27,010 nt of DNA from Atkinsonella hypoxylon (GCA_000729835.1 JFHB01000305.1:1-27010), one strand, 5' to 3'; shown: positions 1-11,500, counted from the first letter of the stretch. Notes: generated from the sequence alone by a model not told the origin. Numbers and translations are program-made.

Positions 1-930
1 GTGTGTATAGTAGAGACTATAGGAGTGCAATTCCCTACTAGTAACAATTCTAGGCTTAGTGCTAGATCTACTGTATACTAAGCTTAGAAGGTCCCTCTAT
101 TAGCTGGGTCAGCTAACACTTGCTAATAGCTGCGGCATCTGTTATGTGCTGAATATGTTATATAGAGCTTAATACCGTCACTTCCTCTAACTGAGGTTGT
201 GACTAGACCTTTTGGTGCAGTGGTTAAGCATTGCATCAAGGCCTGATTAATCCGTGACACGTACTTATACTTATTAGGGTTAAACTTATTGTCCTCTAGA
301 ACAATAGAGGCTGTAGTGCTCTTATAGATTGTAGAAGGAGAGGGAGTAGGCGCAGAAAGGCTGCTAGCCTAGGTTATATAATAAGGAGAAGGAGAGAGCG
401 CAACCTTTTCTTCTATATAATTAGTAGTAAGTGCATCCTTAAGAACAGTGTTATAGTAATTACGTACGTTTAAGAACTTACAGGTAAGAATAGTTTAGTA
501 GGTAGGCTAGCTAAAGTAAGGGGGGATTAATGTAGACTTAACTACAAAACCTTAGTTAGTAAGTTCCTATATTCTAGTAAAGTAATGCTGTAGGTAAGGA
601 TGCTTAGTAAAGAGGCTTAGATTCTAGATGCAGCCTCTATACCCCTATATATATAGTTAGTATCCCCTCTCTTAGCTAGAACAACAGTTATATAAGCCTT
701 TCTTGCAAAGGTTGTTGCAATACAGTATATAAATGTCTTTAAGGATATTGCTATTAGATAACTCTAAGTTGTTTAAGTCCCCTTATATAAGGAAACTATA
801 AATATAGCAGCAGTAAAGGACTAATAGCACTGTAGAAGCAGAAGCAGTAGGGGCGCTAGCGCTAGCAATATAACTGCTAAAGTTCTAGATATACTTCTAG
901 TTAGTAAAGGGATAAGCTATATATAAGTAA
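1..930 (-). pseudogene. RIP-damaged coding trace, unassigned, cut by window edge
   Basis: One minus-strand frame can be followed from about 930 down to base 1 with few stops, nearly all TAG or TAA as expected from mutated Gln/Trp codons. It has an Ala/Ser/Thr/Pro-rich stretch near 840-890, a Cys-rich patch near 690-730 (Cys-Asn-Asn-Leu-Cys and a Cys-Cys pair), a Ser/Pro-rich linker near 340-400, and then a well preserved block near 90-290 with no stop for about 65 codons. The last block keeps CAG, CAA, TCA, CCA and CGG codons, so it was hardly touched by RIP. I do not recognise the protein. A transposon Gag-like ORF (Cys-rich patch plus low-complexity linkers) is one possibility, and a decayed host gene next to repeats is another. 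The start and the C-terminus are not visible here. Confidence 0.35.
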
Positions 931-1205
931 AGGGGCAGTGTACTTTAGGCTAATAAGATAATATTTTGCGATTTTAATTAGTAGGCTATTAGTAGTTAAA
1001 TAAATCCTGTTTAAATATATTAAAAAGAGGTTCTTTTATATTAAAAGAAGCAGCAGTAGCTATACAGTAAAGTAAGGAATTTTAGAGAAACTGCAATAGA
1101 ATTATTTAGTTATAATATAGAGGTAAAATAAAATATAAAAGAGGAAGGAAAAAATAAAGAAGGGAAGAGAGAAATTATTTATTTTTATATTAGAAACAGC
1201 TAAGA

Positions 1206-1320
1206 GCTAGTTACTAGTTTATTGTGCGCTAAAGGGATAATAATAACAACAACTGTTTACAACCTACTAGCTATTAGTTTATTGCGCGCTAAGAGAATAG
1301 TACTAATAATAACTGTTTAC
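1206..1320. repeat. 60-bp direct tandem duplication
   Basis: Two adjacent copies with an exact 60-bp period: AGTTTATTG/C at 1216 recurs at 1276, and AACTGTTTAC at 1251-1260 recurs at 1311-1320. The copies differ mostly by transitions. A third, poorer echo (AACTGTTTGC) starts at 1375. No coding frame is evident here, so it could be an array in a leader or untranslated region of an old element. Confidence 0.7.
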
Positions 1321-2262
1321 GCTCTACACCCTTAACAATACCCCTTATATATAGATAGGTTGTATATATCTAACAACTGTTTGCAATAGCAATAAGGATA
1401 AGAGAGAGAGAGTGCCTTCTAGTTAATAAGAGAGATTATTACATAATAATTGCTTAGAATATAAAGAGACCTAGAGATATAGGCAGTTTATGCGCTAGTA
1501 ACACTAGCATTACGGCTAGCGCCTATATAATATATAGATAATTAATAGCTATATATAGAGGGCTATAAGGCAGAGGGGGGTAGGGGGGTTAATAGACCCT
1601 AGGAGGGTATAATTAAGCAGGAGGGAAGCGTAATTAACCTATTATAGCGCAACTAATAGGTTAGTTAGTAGGGTAATTAACAGCTGTTGCTAAGATGCTA
1701 TAGGCAATTAGAAGAGAGGTAGAGCAAACGTCTGTTTATATATTAGCTCTATAACACTGCGCTAATAACAAATAGTGCGTTAATGCAGCAATAGAACAGC
1801 TAGAGTAAAGCACTTAGAGACAAACGTTATACCTCTATTTTTTTATAAGTAGATAATAGAGGAAATATAAAGAGGGAGTAGATAGAGAGTTAGCTGCTAT
1901 TTATAGCACTTACTATAAACGTTAAAAGGAAGTGTTATAGGGCTTAGGAGGAGAAGAAGGGTATATTATAGACTTAAGCCTTAGGCTTAGGTCTTTTAGT
2001 AGAGAGAGAATAGCAGAAAAGGGATAGAGATCTATATAGGTAAAGGGATAGAAGTAAGCTGCATTTATTTAGAGGTTACCTAGACTTTACTAGGCCCTAG
2101 AGAGAGAACCTCAGCTATAAAGTATATACTAAAAGGAGCTCCTAAGGGGATAGACCTACCCCTAGATATATAGTATAGGAGTATAGGGAGGCTTCTAGTT
2201 CCTTCTCTCTTCCTCCTTTCCTCCCTATAATTATAATTCTCATTATAGACGCTAGTTAGCAG
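1321..2262. other. RIP-degraded stretch without recognisable gene
   Basis: No credible coding frame was found on either strand. It holds a hairpin with 7-bp arms GCGCTAG / CTAGCGC at 1492-1498 and 1516-1522, G-rich patches near 1577-1610, and a pyrimidine-rich tract at about 2200-2226 just before the 23-bp tandem repeat. It could be untranslated sequence of a neighbouring dead element; nothing identifies which. Confidence 0.4.
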
Positions 2263-2308
2263 CAGCCACTAGGTCAGTCCATTACCAGCCACTAGGTCAG
2301 TCCATTAC
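2263..2308. repeat. Exact 23-bp tandem duplication
   Basis: Two perfect head-to-tail copies, 2263-2285 and 2286-2308, each beginning CAGCCACTAGG and ending CCATTAC. Both keep CA, TCA and TCC, which are rare in the surrounding RIP-mutated DNA. The identity suggests a recent slippage or double-strand-repair duplication, later than the RIP episode. Confidence 0.9.
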
Positions 2309-2763
2309 AATAAGTAAGTTAGAGTGTATATACTATAAGTCCTTAGGGTTGCAGTTTAGTGCTATACTAGTCCCTATTTACCTATAGATTATAGGCTAAG
2401 TTTAACCTTACCTACTAGAGCAAGCTAGCTATAACTATAAGTAGAGAGAGCTCCTCTAGGTTTATATTCTCTTCTTCTTCTTCTTCTTCTTCTAAGCCTT
2501 CCCTTCTATATATCTCTTCTAAATCCCCTTAGGCTAGGCCTCTAGCTAGTCCCTATATAGTAGCGCTATATAGCTATAAGCTAATTGCTTCCCTTTTTAT
2601 TAATTTTTTACTAATTTTTTTTTCTACTATATAGAAATAGCTTTATAATTCTACTCTCTTACTATACCTATAGGTTCTTTACTTTATCTTTATCTTTTAC
2701 CTATTTTAACTTAAGTTAAAGAAAAAATTTTTATTAAATTTTTTAAAATTTTTTTTTAAAAAA
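2309..2763. other. AT-rich stretch upstream of plus-strand trace
   Basis: No gene seen. It contains the CTT microsatellite and, at about 2580-2766, long A and T runs (for example T8-9 followed by A7) immediately before the mutated start of the plus-strand frame at 2764. It may be the 5' untranslated region of that element. Confidence 0.35.
2471..2493. repeat. CTT microsatellite
   Basis: About seven and a half uninterrupted CTT units, read as GAA units on the other strand. It might be a simple-repeat tail of a minus-strand LINE, but no LINE end could be anchored to it. Confidence 0.85.
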
Positions 2764-3543
2764 ATACCTAAAAATTCTACTACTTTAGCTCTTAGCGTAA
2801 GCGCTCTACCCTCTTACTAGCGCCTTTACTAACTTAGTTCTAGCTTAATGCTATTTATAACTAGCCTTACTAGCTATATATTTCTTACGCCTATAACCCT
2901 ACTATTTAGTGTTGCTACTAGTAGGGTAAGTACTGCTTCTTCTTTATAATAGTTCTAGCTTTAACCTAATATTATAGGTACTAGTAGTTTATATTTTAGC
3001 TATATATTTTAACGTTATTATTGTGCTTCTATAAGTACCTCTAGTTCTAGGTTAAGCTCCTTTTACTAACGCTTTAGTAGCTAAAGTAGTCTTTAGTTTA
3101 CTAAAATAAAATTTAAGTATTACTTAACTTTTAGGCTAAGTTTACTAAAAGTAGTAAGAAAGCAGTAAAGTCTCTCTTTAGTTCTAAATATAGCTTATTA
3201 CTAACTTTAGTAGGTTTTAGCTTATAAATATAAGGCTATTTAGAAGGCAGTTAAGTGTACTATTAGTAATCCTTTAGTCTCTTTAGCTTTATTCTATACC
3301 TTTACTGCTGCTGCTCTAGCTCTATACTAGTACTATAATATAATAGAAGTAGAGAAGAGAATTACTAACGCTCTTAAGGGCATTCTAAAGGAGCTATAAC
3401 GCTAAACTATTGTTATAGTAGGCCTAGCCTAAGCCCTAAAGCGTAAGGTAATAAACTAAGGAGAACTAGTAGCTAAATAAGCCCCTCTAGGTTCTACTCT
3501 AGAGGCAGTATAAAGATAGCTATACTCTACAATAAATAAAACT
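2764..3543 (+). pseudogene. Ser/Pro/Gln-rich ORF, start codon lost, unassigned
   Basis: A plus-strand frame runs about 260 codons with some twenty stops, all TAA or TAG and explainable as old Gln (or Trp) codons. The likely start is 2764: ATA, one transition from ATG, followed by Pro-Lys-Asn-Ser-Thr-Thr-Thr. Residues 1-130 are Ser/Thr/Leu/Pro-like low complexity; about 165-215 contain Lys-rich and Ala-rich segments; from about 190 on the frame is Glu/Lys/Gln-rich (VEKRITNALKG), which could form a coiled coil. This layout suits an N-terminal Gag/ORF1 region of a retroelement, but no zinc knuckle or known domain is seen. It fades where the 3' side of the minus-strand LINE begins, so the LINE may have inserted into or beside this ORF. 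Confidence 0.4.
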
Positions 3544-3730
3544 ATACTTCTGCTGTATATTTATTCTAACCTCTTACTATATTTATATATACTCTACTTT
3601 ATAATGTATTTTAGCTTATATATAGGTTATACTTAAGGCTATTCCTTAAGTTAGTTTACTAGTAAAGTAATAGCTTAATGCTCTCTATTTAGTTTCTAAA
3701 GTGTAGTTTATTCCTTTTCTCTTTATCTTT

Positions 3731-4265
3731 TTAAAGCTATTTTACTAGGTAGAATTATAAAAGTTAGCCTATATTAAGGACCTATTTAACTAGTGTAGCT
3801 ACTAGTTCTAGAGCGTTAAGGGCTGCTCTAATATCTCTAGAGTTCCTTAGTAGAGGTAAAGTGCTGCTACTTAGTCTAAGGTAGTTATATAGTAGGTATA
3901 TAATAATTAAGTAATAGATATTCTTATTTTTACTTTTACAGTAGTATAGAGGCATTAGTATATTAAGCATACTGTAACTATATAAGAAGAGGTTTAAGCC
4001 TATTTTCTTAGTGTATAATTAGGTAAAAATAGCTAACTTATACTTAGTTAGATTCTAGTACAGCTTAAGGGCCTTCTTTATAGTCTTAAAGTTAAAGGGT
4101 TTTCTACTAAAACTAGCCTATAGCAGCTATATACTATCTCTATTTATTCTACTAGCTATCTTCTCTTCTATTCTATTTTTAGCTTTAATTTAGTAGATAG
4201 GTTTTCTCTTTATCTTAAAGCGTTACTACTTAGAGCTTAAAAGATATATCTTTATCTATATAGTT
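3731..4265 (-). pseudogene. Tad1-like LINE ORF2, C-terminal fragment
   Basis: This is the end of the reverse-transcriptase ORF whose main body lies at 23850 and beyond; the two parts are separated by the gypsy element. The minus frame shows the tail typical of Tad1-clade ORF2: a Leu-x-x-Tyr-Lys-Leu region followed by Thr-Lys-Lys-Ile-Gly-Leu-Asn (about 4000), a degraded Cys/His knuckle near 3900-3940 (Cys-Lys-Ser-Lys-Asn-Lys-Asn-Ile-Tyr-Tyr, where His positions have become Tyr), then SRDIRAALN and LVK-stop-VLNIG, with the stop TAA at 3731-3733. A 62-codon stretch at 3782-3970 is still open. The part nearest the gypsy LTR is the least clear. The frame of this fragment agrees with the RT side if the whole gypsy plus 5 bp is removed, assuming no other net indel. 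Confidence 0.75.
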
Positions 4266-4751
4266 TGTCGTCTTAAGACCAAACCCCCAAATGACCATGC
4301 AGCCTACACTAAAGCAGGTAACAATATAGCGCACATTAAGATCGAAGAGAATCAGCAGAGAGCGAGATATTTAATGGTGCATGCTATTAAACAATAGCTA
4401 GTAAGAAGATTAAATAGTCTAAAAAGGCAGAAAATAAAATATTAATTGCAGCTTAGAAGATATATATATATAAAAGGAGCTAAATGTATTAAAGTGTTAA
4501 AGAAAGCGTTAGTGTTAGTAAAGTAATGTCTCTTAAGTATTAAGTGTTGTAAATTAAAGTAGGCTAAAAGATATTAATTAATTAAAAAGAGCAAAAGCTA
4601 AAAAGAGCTAGCAGAAGCTACTTATACACTTACTTTTTTAAACTATTTAGACATCTAGGTAATATACACTCTTATAGAGAAAACCTATATATAGTATCCC
4701 TTATAAAGCTAATATAAGAGCGCAAGGGGGTAACCCTACTGCAATATAATA
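4266..4751 (-). repeat. Gypsy 3' LTR (left copy)
   Basis: It aligns end to end with 23363-23849, differing by one base in a T run (T6 here, T7 there) and otherwise almost only by transitions. This copy keeps many C and G bases where the other has T and A, most strikingly in its first 120 bp (about 4266-4390), which still contains TGA, TCG and CA. It holds a short (TA)n tract near 4460. Confidence 0.92.
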
Positions 4752-4761
4752 CCTCTTTAGT
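4752..4761 (-). other. Candidate gypsy polypurine tract
   Basis: Read on the minus strand, AAAGAGG directly abuts the start of the 3' LTR, the position of the primer for plus-strand DNA synthesis in LTR retrotransposons. The tract is short; the assignment rests on position. Confidence 0.45.
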
Positions 4762-5778
4762 TATAAATAAGCTTATAAAGTAAGACTTATAAGTAACTTA
4801 ACTCTCTAGCTAATTCCCTTAATCCTAAAGTCCTAATTCTCTTATCTTCTATAACAGCTTTAGCGTCTTTAGTATATATAGTAGCGTCCCTCTTACTAGT
4901 AATAGCGTCCTTATAGCTAGGCGCTTTCCTTTACAATAAGCAACTCTTTCTTAGCAATTTACACTTTATTTAGTTGCCCTAGATGTAATTAATTAGTATC
5001 TTTTATTTGCCTTAATTATCTCTTACTAAGCGCTAGAATAGAAGAGAGCTAGCAGTATAACACTAAGGTTTATATTAGTAATAGAATTATAGGCTATTAT
5101 AGGTTATTTAGCAATATATCTTTAAGCTAACGCTTCTATTTAATCCTTTATAGTGTAGTATTCTTTAGCTTTAAGCGCTTGTTTTACTGCCCTTATAATC
5201 TCTTTATCCCTTTACCTAGATTTCTGCTTCTACGCTAATAGTTCTATAAAATGTAAAGACAGCAGCTAATGCTTTAAGTTCTATAATTATTGCAGAAGTT
5301 AGTCCTTACTGTAAGATTCTATTTAATCTTTTTACGTAAGATCTTATAGTATACTAGAAATTCTAGTAGAAACCTCTAAATTATTTAGTAGTAATAACAA
5401 TAAAGAGCTTTATAAATTAGTTGTAGGCTATAGTAGCACCTTAAACGTTACAATTAAAGACTTCTTTTATATAAAAAGAAGCAGCTTATAATATATAAAA
5501 GCCTAGCTAGGCTTACTTATTTATATTAGAAGATGTAAACGCTATTCCCTTACTGTTATTACTGCTTTAATAGTTCTATTATAGATAATAGAATTACTAT
5601 TAAACTAAACAGCAGCAATAAACTAATTCTTCTAAAGTTATATAAGCATTTATTTGTTAACCTCTATTAACTATTTAATTACTTAATTATAATTACTTAA
5701 GGTAAATTTCTAGGCATTAAGCTTCTTTAGAATAGGAATTCTACTACTAATTATCTATAAGTAATATCTTAAGATAAA

Positions 5779-7640
5779 ATGCTTTATAGTATCTTCCTAA
5801 AGGTAGCTAAGGTTAAAGCCTATAGTCTTAGCTTTTTTAATAACTATATATCTATTTATAAAACTAAGCTTATTTACTGCTATTGTGCGCAGGACTATTA
5901 TAACTCTATTAGTACCTTTACAGTAGTTATAAGACTAATTAATAGAGTTATTAGTTATAACCTAGTTGTAAAGGTGTAGTTTAAATTTGTTCCCTAATGT
6001 TTAGGTAATTCTATAGTTGCTATATTAAGTGTAAGGTATATTATATAAGCTGTTGCTAATAAGATTAATTAGAAGATGCTTAACTAAACAATAAAGCGTC
6101 TATATTAAGAAGGATAAATAGGTATATCTATATTCCTAGTTGCTCTTCTGCTTATAATATAGTACTAAAATTGCCTAGAATAGGTATAAATACTAAAGAA
6201 GCTGTAAAGTTTATACTTAACTATAAACTGCAGCTTTAAACCTTTTAATTCTGCCTTTAAGTTCTATATTAAAGTAATAATAGTATCCCTTTAAGCAATT
6301 AAAGATAAAATAAGTTTAGTAGTTGTTAAAGAAGAGAAAGCTAGTAATAAGTCTTTATTTACTTATTTTGTTGTATAAAGCAAAAGGGTTATAGCTTATA
6401 TTATAATAGCAGGAAATAAGTTAAAACCTATCTTTAATTCTATACACCTTTTAACCTATAAGTCTTATAATCTTACTTTAGTCTATCTCTTCTATATTAA
6501 TTATAAAAGACTCCTTAAAGATAACTACTATACACTTAATCCTATAAGTAATAATCCTTACTATAGTAGTAAGCTAGAATTAATTTAACTATCTGTAATA
6601 AGTCTTTTGCTTAAAGGACTTTATTAGAAAGCTATAAATATTATTAAGATAATTAAACTAGATTGCTAAACTCTAGCTAGGCTACATTAACTCTATAAGC
6701 CTAAAGTTATCTAAATTATAATTCTAATAAAGTAGTAGGCTAAAAGGAGGCTACTTAAAACGTTATTAAAAGAGAGGCAGCTAGCACTTATAGAGCTTCT
6801 TAAGAGGTAAATCTACTTAATCTTACTCTTCTATATAAAAGAAATTGCTAACTAGCTTATAGACTTACACTATAATATAGTACATTAGTAGGTTCCTTAA
6901 CGTTCTAAAGTAATATATTTATCCCTTATATATAACTCTAAAGCTAGTTTTAGAAATAGGTTTTTAGTATTTATTTTCTATTTTAGCAGTAGAGATTAAA
7001 TAGCTTTTAAAAAATTAAAGGTAAAAAAGAGCTTAGGTAGATACTTATAATAAAAATATTATAAGAATAAAGGAATAAAGAGAGAGAGAGAGTAGAAATA
7101 TAGGCTATATTATAGCTAGTATTATTTTAATAAATCCTTAGTTAATAGCTATCTATAATTATTATAATTTAGTAGAGGCTAATAGTAAATATATACTAAG
7201 ACTCTAATAGCTGCAAACTTATTAAGTAATTTATAATATTCTCTTTAATTAATTGTATTTATCTTTCTTCTTTCTTTTTATAACTACCTTTCTATATAGC
7301 CTCTTTCTTATTATCTTTATTAGTACCTTTAATTATTTAATTATAGCTAAAAAGCTTCCTTAAAACCGTAAGGATCTTGCAAATATATAGGATATTATTA
7401 GTAGAAAAATCCCTCTTACTGCTCTTTTTTATTAGGTTACTCTCTCTTAGAATAGCTAAATAAATATCTTTCCTTTAATAACGCTTATTAATACAGTAAG
7501 CCTTTTATAAAAAAGCTTTTAATTATACTTCTATCCTTTTATTATACTAATAAACCTTACCTCCTTAATATAAATTTACCTTTAAGCTTTAAGTCTATAG
7601 AGGCAACAACATTAGTGCTAGTAGATACTTAATATACACT
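5779..7640 (+). pseudogene. Possible plus-strand coding trace, unassigned
   Basis: From an ATG at 5779 the frame is open for 66 codons, then continues with TAG/TAA stops only. At about 6370-6585 there are some 70 codons without a stop, rich in Leu, Tyr, Asn and Lys. It is antisense to the gypsy. I do not recognise any domain. Because RIP removes TGA and leaves TAG/TAA in every frame, long open runs are weak proof of coding, and one competing frame at about 6050-6480 also has only Gln-compatible stops. Treat it as a hint only. Confidence 0.22.
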
Positions 7641-7739
7641 AAAGTTACTTTTTAATAGAGTTCTATACCTAATGTACCTCTAAGAGCTATTAAATTCTTT
7701 TATAATTAGAATCTTAAGGCTTAGTTTATTAATAGCACT

Positions 7740-8250
7740 ATAAAAGAAAGCTCTCTTTTATATAAGGTTGCGCTAGAATTAAACGTTAAGAACTTTATCT
7801 TTATTCTAACTAAAATAGCTTATTCTTATAGATATTTCTATTATATACTTACTAATTGTTAAGAGCACTATAAAGCCCTTTTAATCTTATTCTTTAGTAA
7901 AGAGAATAGTGCATTTTGCTCTTATTACACTAATATATATCTTTAGACAGTTACCTTATTTAGGGAATATATCTACTTTCTATTTTACAGCTATATCTCT
8001 CTTAAGGATATCTATAGCAGCTTATATAGCAATTACGTCTAAAGTAGCTCTACTGCTGTAAGCTATAAGTAGTAATTCGCAAAAGGTTACAGTAACTATA
8101 GCTAGATTTACTATAATGCTTCTTTTATAACGTTCTAGAGTAAAGACTAAGTAGATTAACTATTTATTCTTCTAAGGCTCTAGAAGGTCCTTTATAAGGA
8201 TCTTTCTCTCTTTATAGTAGTTAATATTCTTTACTTTTTCCCTTAAATAT
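7740..8250 (+). pseudogene. Possible plus-strand coding trace, Gln-type stops
   Basis: About 170 codons in a different frame from the trace just upstream. It includes recognisable mixed-composition protein-like stretches such as LLYKVALELNVKNFIF and FFSKENSAFCSYYTNIYL, and nearly all its few stops sit where CAA/CAG codons would fit. It could be the C-terminal part of the same lost protein after a frameshift. No family is recognised. Confidence 0.3.
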
Positions 8251-8559
8251 TAAAATTACTAGAATTTCGCTAGAAGATTAGGTGTAAATTACTTAAGTTA
8301 AAAGATAAAAAAAAATAAAAAAAGAGTAAAGGCTAAGTAGCCTTCTTAGTTAAAATAGAATAGAACTATACTTATTTTTAGTAGTTTTTAAAAACTTTTT
8401 ATATATTCTATTTAATCTAGGTTTATAGTCTTAATTCTAATTAGCTTTAAATCTTTAAATAATCTTAATATACTATTATTAAATCTTAGTTAGTTTTAAA
8501 TATATAAATAAATAAACTTAACCTTCTTTCTCCTTAAAGCTAAAGATATAGGGACTATA

Positions 8560-11500
8560 GCATTAGCTTTTATAAAAGCTACAATAAGTTATATATTTTA
8601 GTAAAGTTATAGGTAAATTACTAAGATTAAATAATATTATTAATTTTCTTATAGCTTCTGCGCTTTTCTTTAGGTATTATTAGTAGATAAACTTCTATTA
8701 TATACTTTAGATAATATTATAGTAAAAGATCTACTTTAGCGTTATTATCCTTAAAATTCTCTTTTTAGTACAGCTATAATATATAGTCCTTAGAAACTAT
8801 TTAATCTAATATATTATACTAAGCATTAGTAGGCTGCAATTTATTAGTATCTTACTTAAAGTTGCTAGTGTCTTCGCTATACTAAGCAGTATATTGTAGA
8901 GTATAGAGCTATTTATTAGCAGTAGAAGTCTACTATCCCTCTAGATTAGGCCTAAACTTCTTAATATAATCCCTAGAAATAGTCTTATTAAGCACTATAC
9001 TATTTAGGGTCTTTAAACAGTAAGCGCTAGTAACTTTTACTTAGCTATACACTTTAAAAAGACTATTCTATTATATTACTAACTTCTTCTTTATTAATAT
9101 ATTTATAACTCTTTATATATTATATATAAAGACTAAATCTCCTAGAACTAATTAATCTTTCTCCTTTTACAATAATACCTCTTAGTTCTAGTTTATTTAA
9201 TTAGCTAAGTATTATTTAAATATAAAGACTTTTATATAAGCCTTTTAGATATCTACTTCCTTTTATTCTAGCATTTTAACTTTTACTTTAAAGAGATTCT
9301 ATATTATTATAACTTCTAACTAATTAATTAACCTTTAAGTAGGAAATTTAACTTTTAAAGAAAGAATAAGCTTTTAACTGTAAATTAAGTAGAAAGTAGA
9401 TTTACTATATAACGCTTATACAGCTGTATAGTTTGCTAATAGTGCTTTATTTAGCAATTTAAACTACTTTCTATTAGAACCTTCTATCTTTAAAAGAGTA
9501 AATATAAGCGTTTAATAACTAGCTTTAATAGGTAAATTAGCTTTTAGATTGTATACTAATGTCTTAATCCCTTTAATTCTAATAGCTTTAACTGCTTTTT
9601 TAAGATTTCTATATATTTCTAGCTCTTTATTAAAAACTAGAAATTAGAAGACTTTAAATTATATAATTAGTTTTACTAGGAACTTCTAAATAGCTATAAT
9701 ATTAGTATACTATATAGAGTGTGCTTCTACCTATCTAGTAAGGTTACATCTTGCTTCTAAAAGGTACTTAAAACTATAATTAAGTAGTATATATTAGGTG
9801 TTAATATATATCTTACTTATTAGGTTGCTTAAAGCTACTAATATTAATAATTCTTTAGGCCTCTAAGGAGCAAACTTTTAGTACACCTTATAATAGAAAA
9901 TTATTACTTAAACTATATTCTAGAGTTCTTTTTAAAAGTACTTAATTCTAGCTGCTTAAAATATAACTTCTATACCTTTATAATCTATCTACTTATATAA
10001 AGCCTTAACAATCTTCTTCTGTTGCATTAAGTCTTTAATAACTAGGGTAGAACCCTTTATTATACTAGTTAGTCTCTTCTATAATAGGCCTTTATCTAAG
10101 AAGTATTGCTTAGCACTTATATAAAGCTGCTTATACTTACTTTTATCTAGATTAAATAGTCTTTATAACGTTAAAAGGAAATCTATAATTTATTAAGTTC
10201 TAGAAGTATAGTATACTCTATTGCGCAGCTAGATCTTATTAACGTTAAGCTATAGGTTAATAAAATCTTTAATATTCCCTTTAGCTACTTAATTTAATGC
10301 ATTAGAAGGTCTACCTTCTTTATACAATAAAGTATTAGCTATCTTATTCTTTTCTCCTAAAATATACCTAGCTGTAAAATTAAACAGTATAATATAACTA
10401 ATCTATTGTATAATAAGCGTGCTTAGAACGTTATTAATAGCGCTATTAAGCTAATATATAAGCACCTAAGAATTAATCTTTAGAGTAAAGGGAACTCTAT
10501 AGAGATAAATTTATAGCTTTCTTAATATATAAATAATAGCTCTATATTCCTGCTTTATTCTATTATACTTAATTTCTAAATTGCTCTAATATCTACTTTT
10601 ATATTGTATAGAGTGTTATTACCTATTAATAATTTGTATTAAAACTGCTCCTTATTCTTTTAAGCTTATGTTAACTATTAATATAATTTCTCTAGCGCTT
10701 AAGCTAAGATTAATTATTATAAGAACTAGTGCAGTTATTATTATATACTTAAGAACCTCTATAGCGTTCTTTTAGTTTAGTCCTTAAGTTTACTTAGCAC
10801 TCTTCTTAAGTAAGATTATAAAAGGCTTAGCTTTTATAGAGTAATACTATACCTAAATACAATAATAGCCTATAAGCTTAAGAAAGAATTTAACCTTAAA
10901 AACATTCTTATACTCTATTTACTCTAGAATCTTTATTACTTTTGCTTCTAAAGGTTTTCTTCTATTAGTACTATATATAAATTTAATAATCTCTATAGTC
11001 TTTTAGTATAGCTTTAATTTTATAGTAGATACAGTATAACTAGCTAGCTTAATATTAATAAGGACTTTATTAATATTAATTAAATGTTCTATAATATATT
11101 TTTATATATTAGGCAATACTTTCTCTCTATTATATATAGTAGTAAAGCCTTTTACTGCAATATTATCTAAGAAAGGCTTATAAGTGTAAGGAATTAAGTT
11201 AAAAAGAATACTCTTTACTATTTAAATAAATTAAGCAATAGAGTTAGTTGCTCCCTAAGGAAGTATATAAAGTTATAAAAGCTTTATTACTGTTAAAATT
11301 ATTATTAAGTCTCTACTTTTCTCTATAAGTAGCACTTAGTTATAGCCTAACAGCAAATTAATAACTAAAAGTATCTTATATATTCTAAATTCTTTACTAA
11401 AAGCCTTTACTCCTTCTAGAATATAGGCATTCTATATTGTAATCTTATTGTAGGCTGTTGTAAACAGCATTAGCTATATTCCTTTATTCTTCTTTATTAC

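Larger units (their letters stand above)
4762..8560. other. Unassigned 3.8 kb between gypsy pol and 3' LTR
   Basis: The integrase-linked frame cannot be followed with confidence below about 8560, yet the LTR lies 3.8 kb further on. No LTR pair, terminal inverted repeat or target duplication of another element was found by eye. Short RIP-altered tracts fill it, along with plus-strand coding traces described separately. It may be an extra ORF or long 3' region of the gypsy, or an older insertion whose ends are no longer visible. Confidence 0.4.

Noticed and set aside
213..260. tRNA-like A-box (TGGTGCAGTGG) suggesting a tRNA or SINE
   Set aside because: No anticodon stem can be formed and the B-box match is poor and too close. 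The segment lies inside a continuous minus-strand coding frame.
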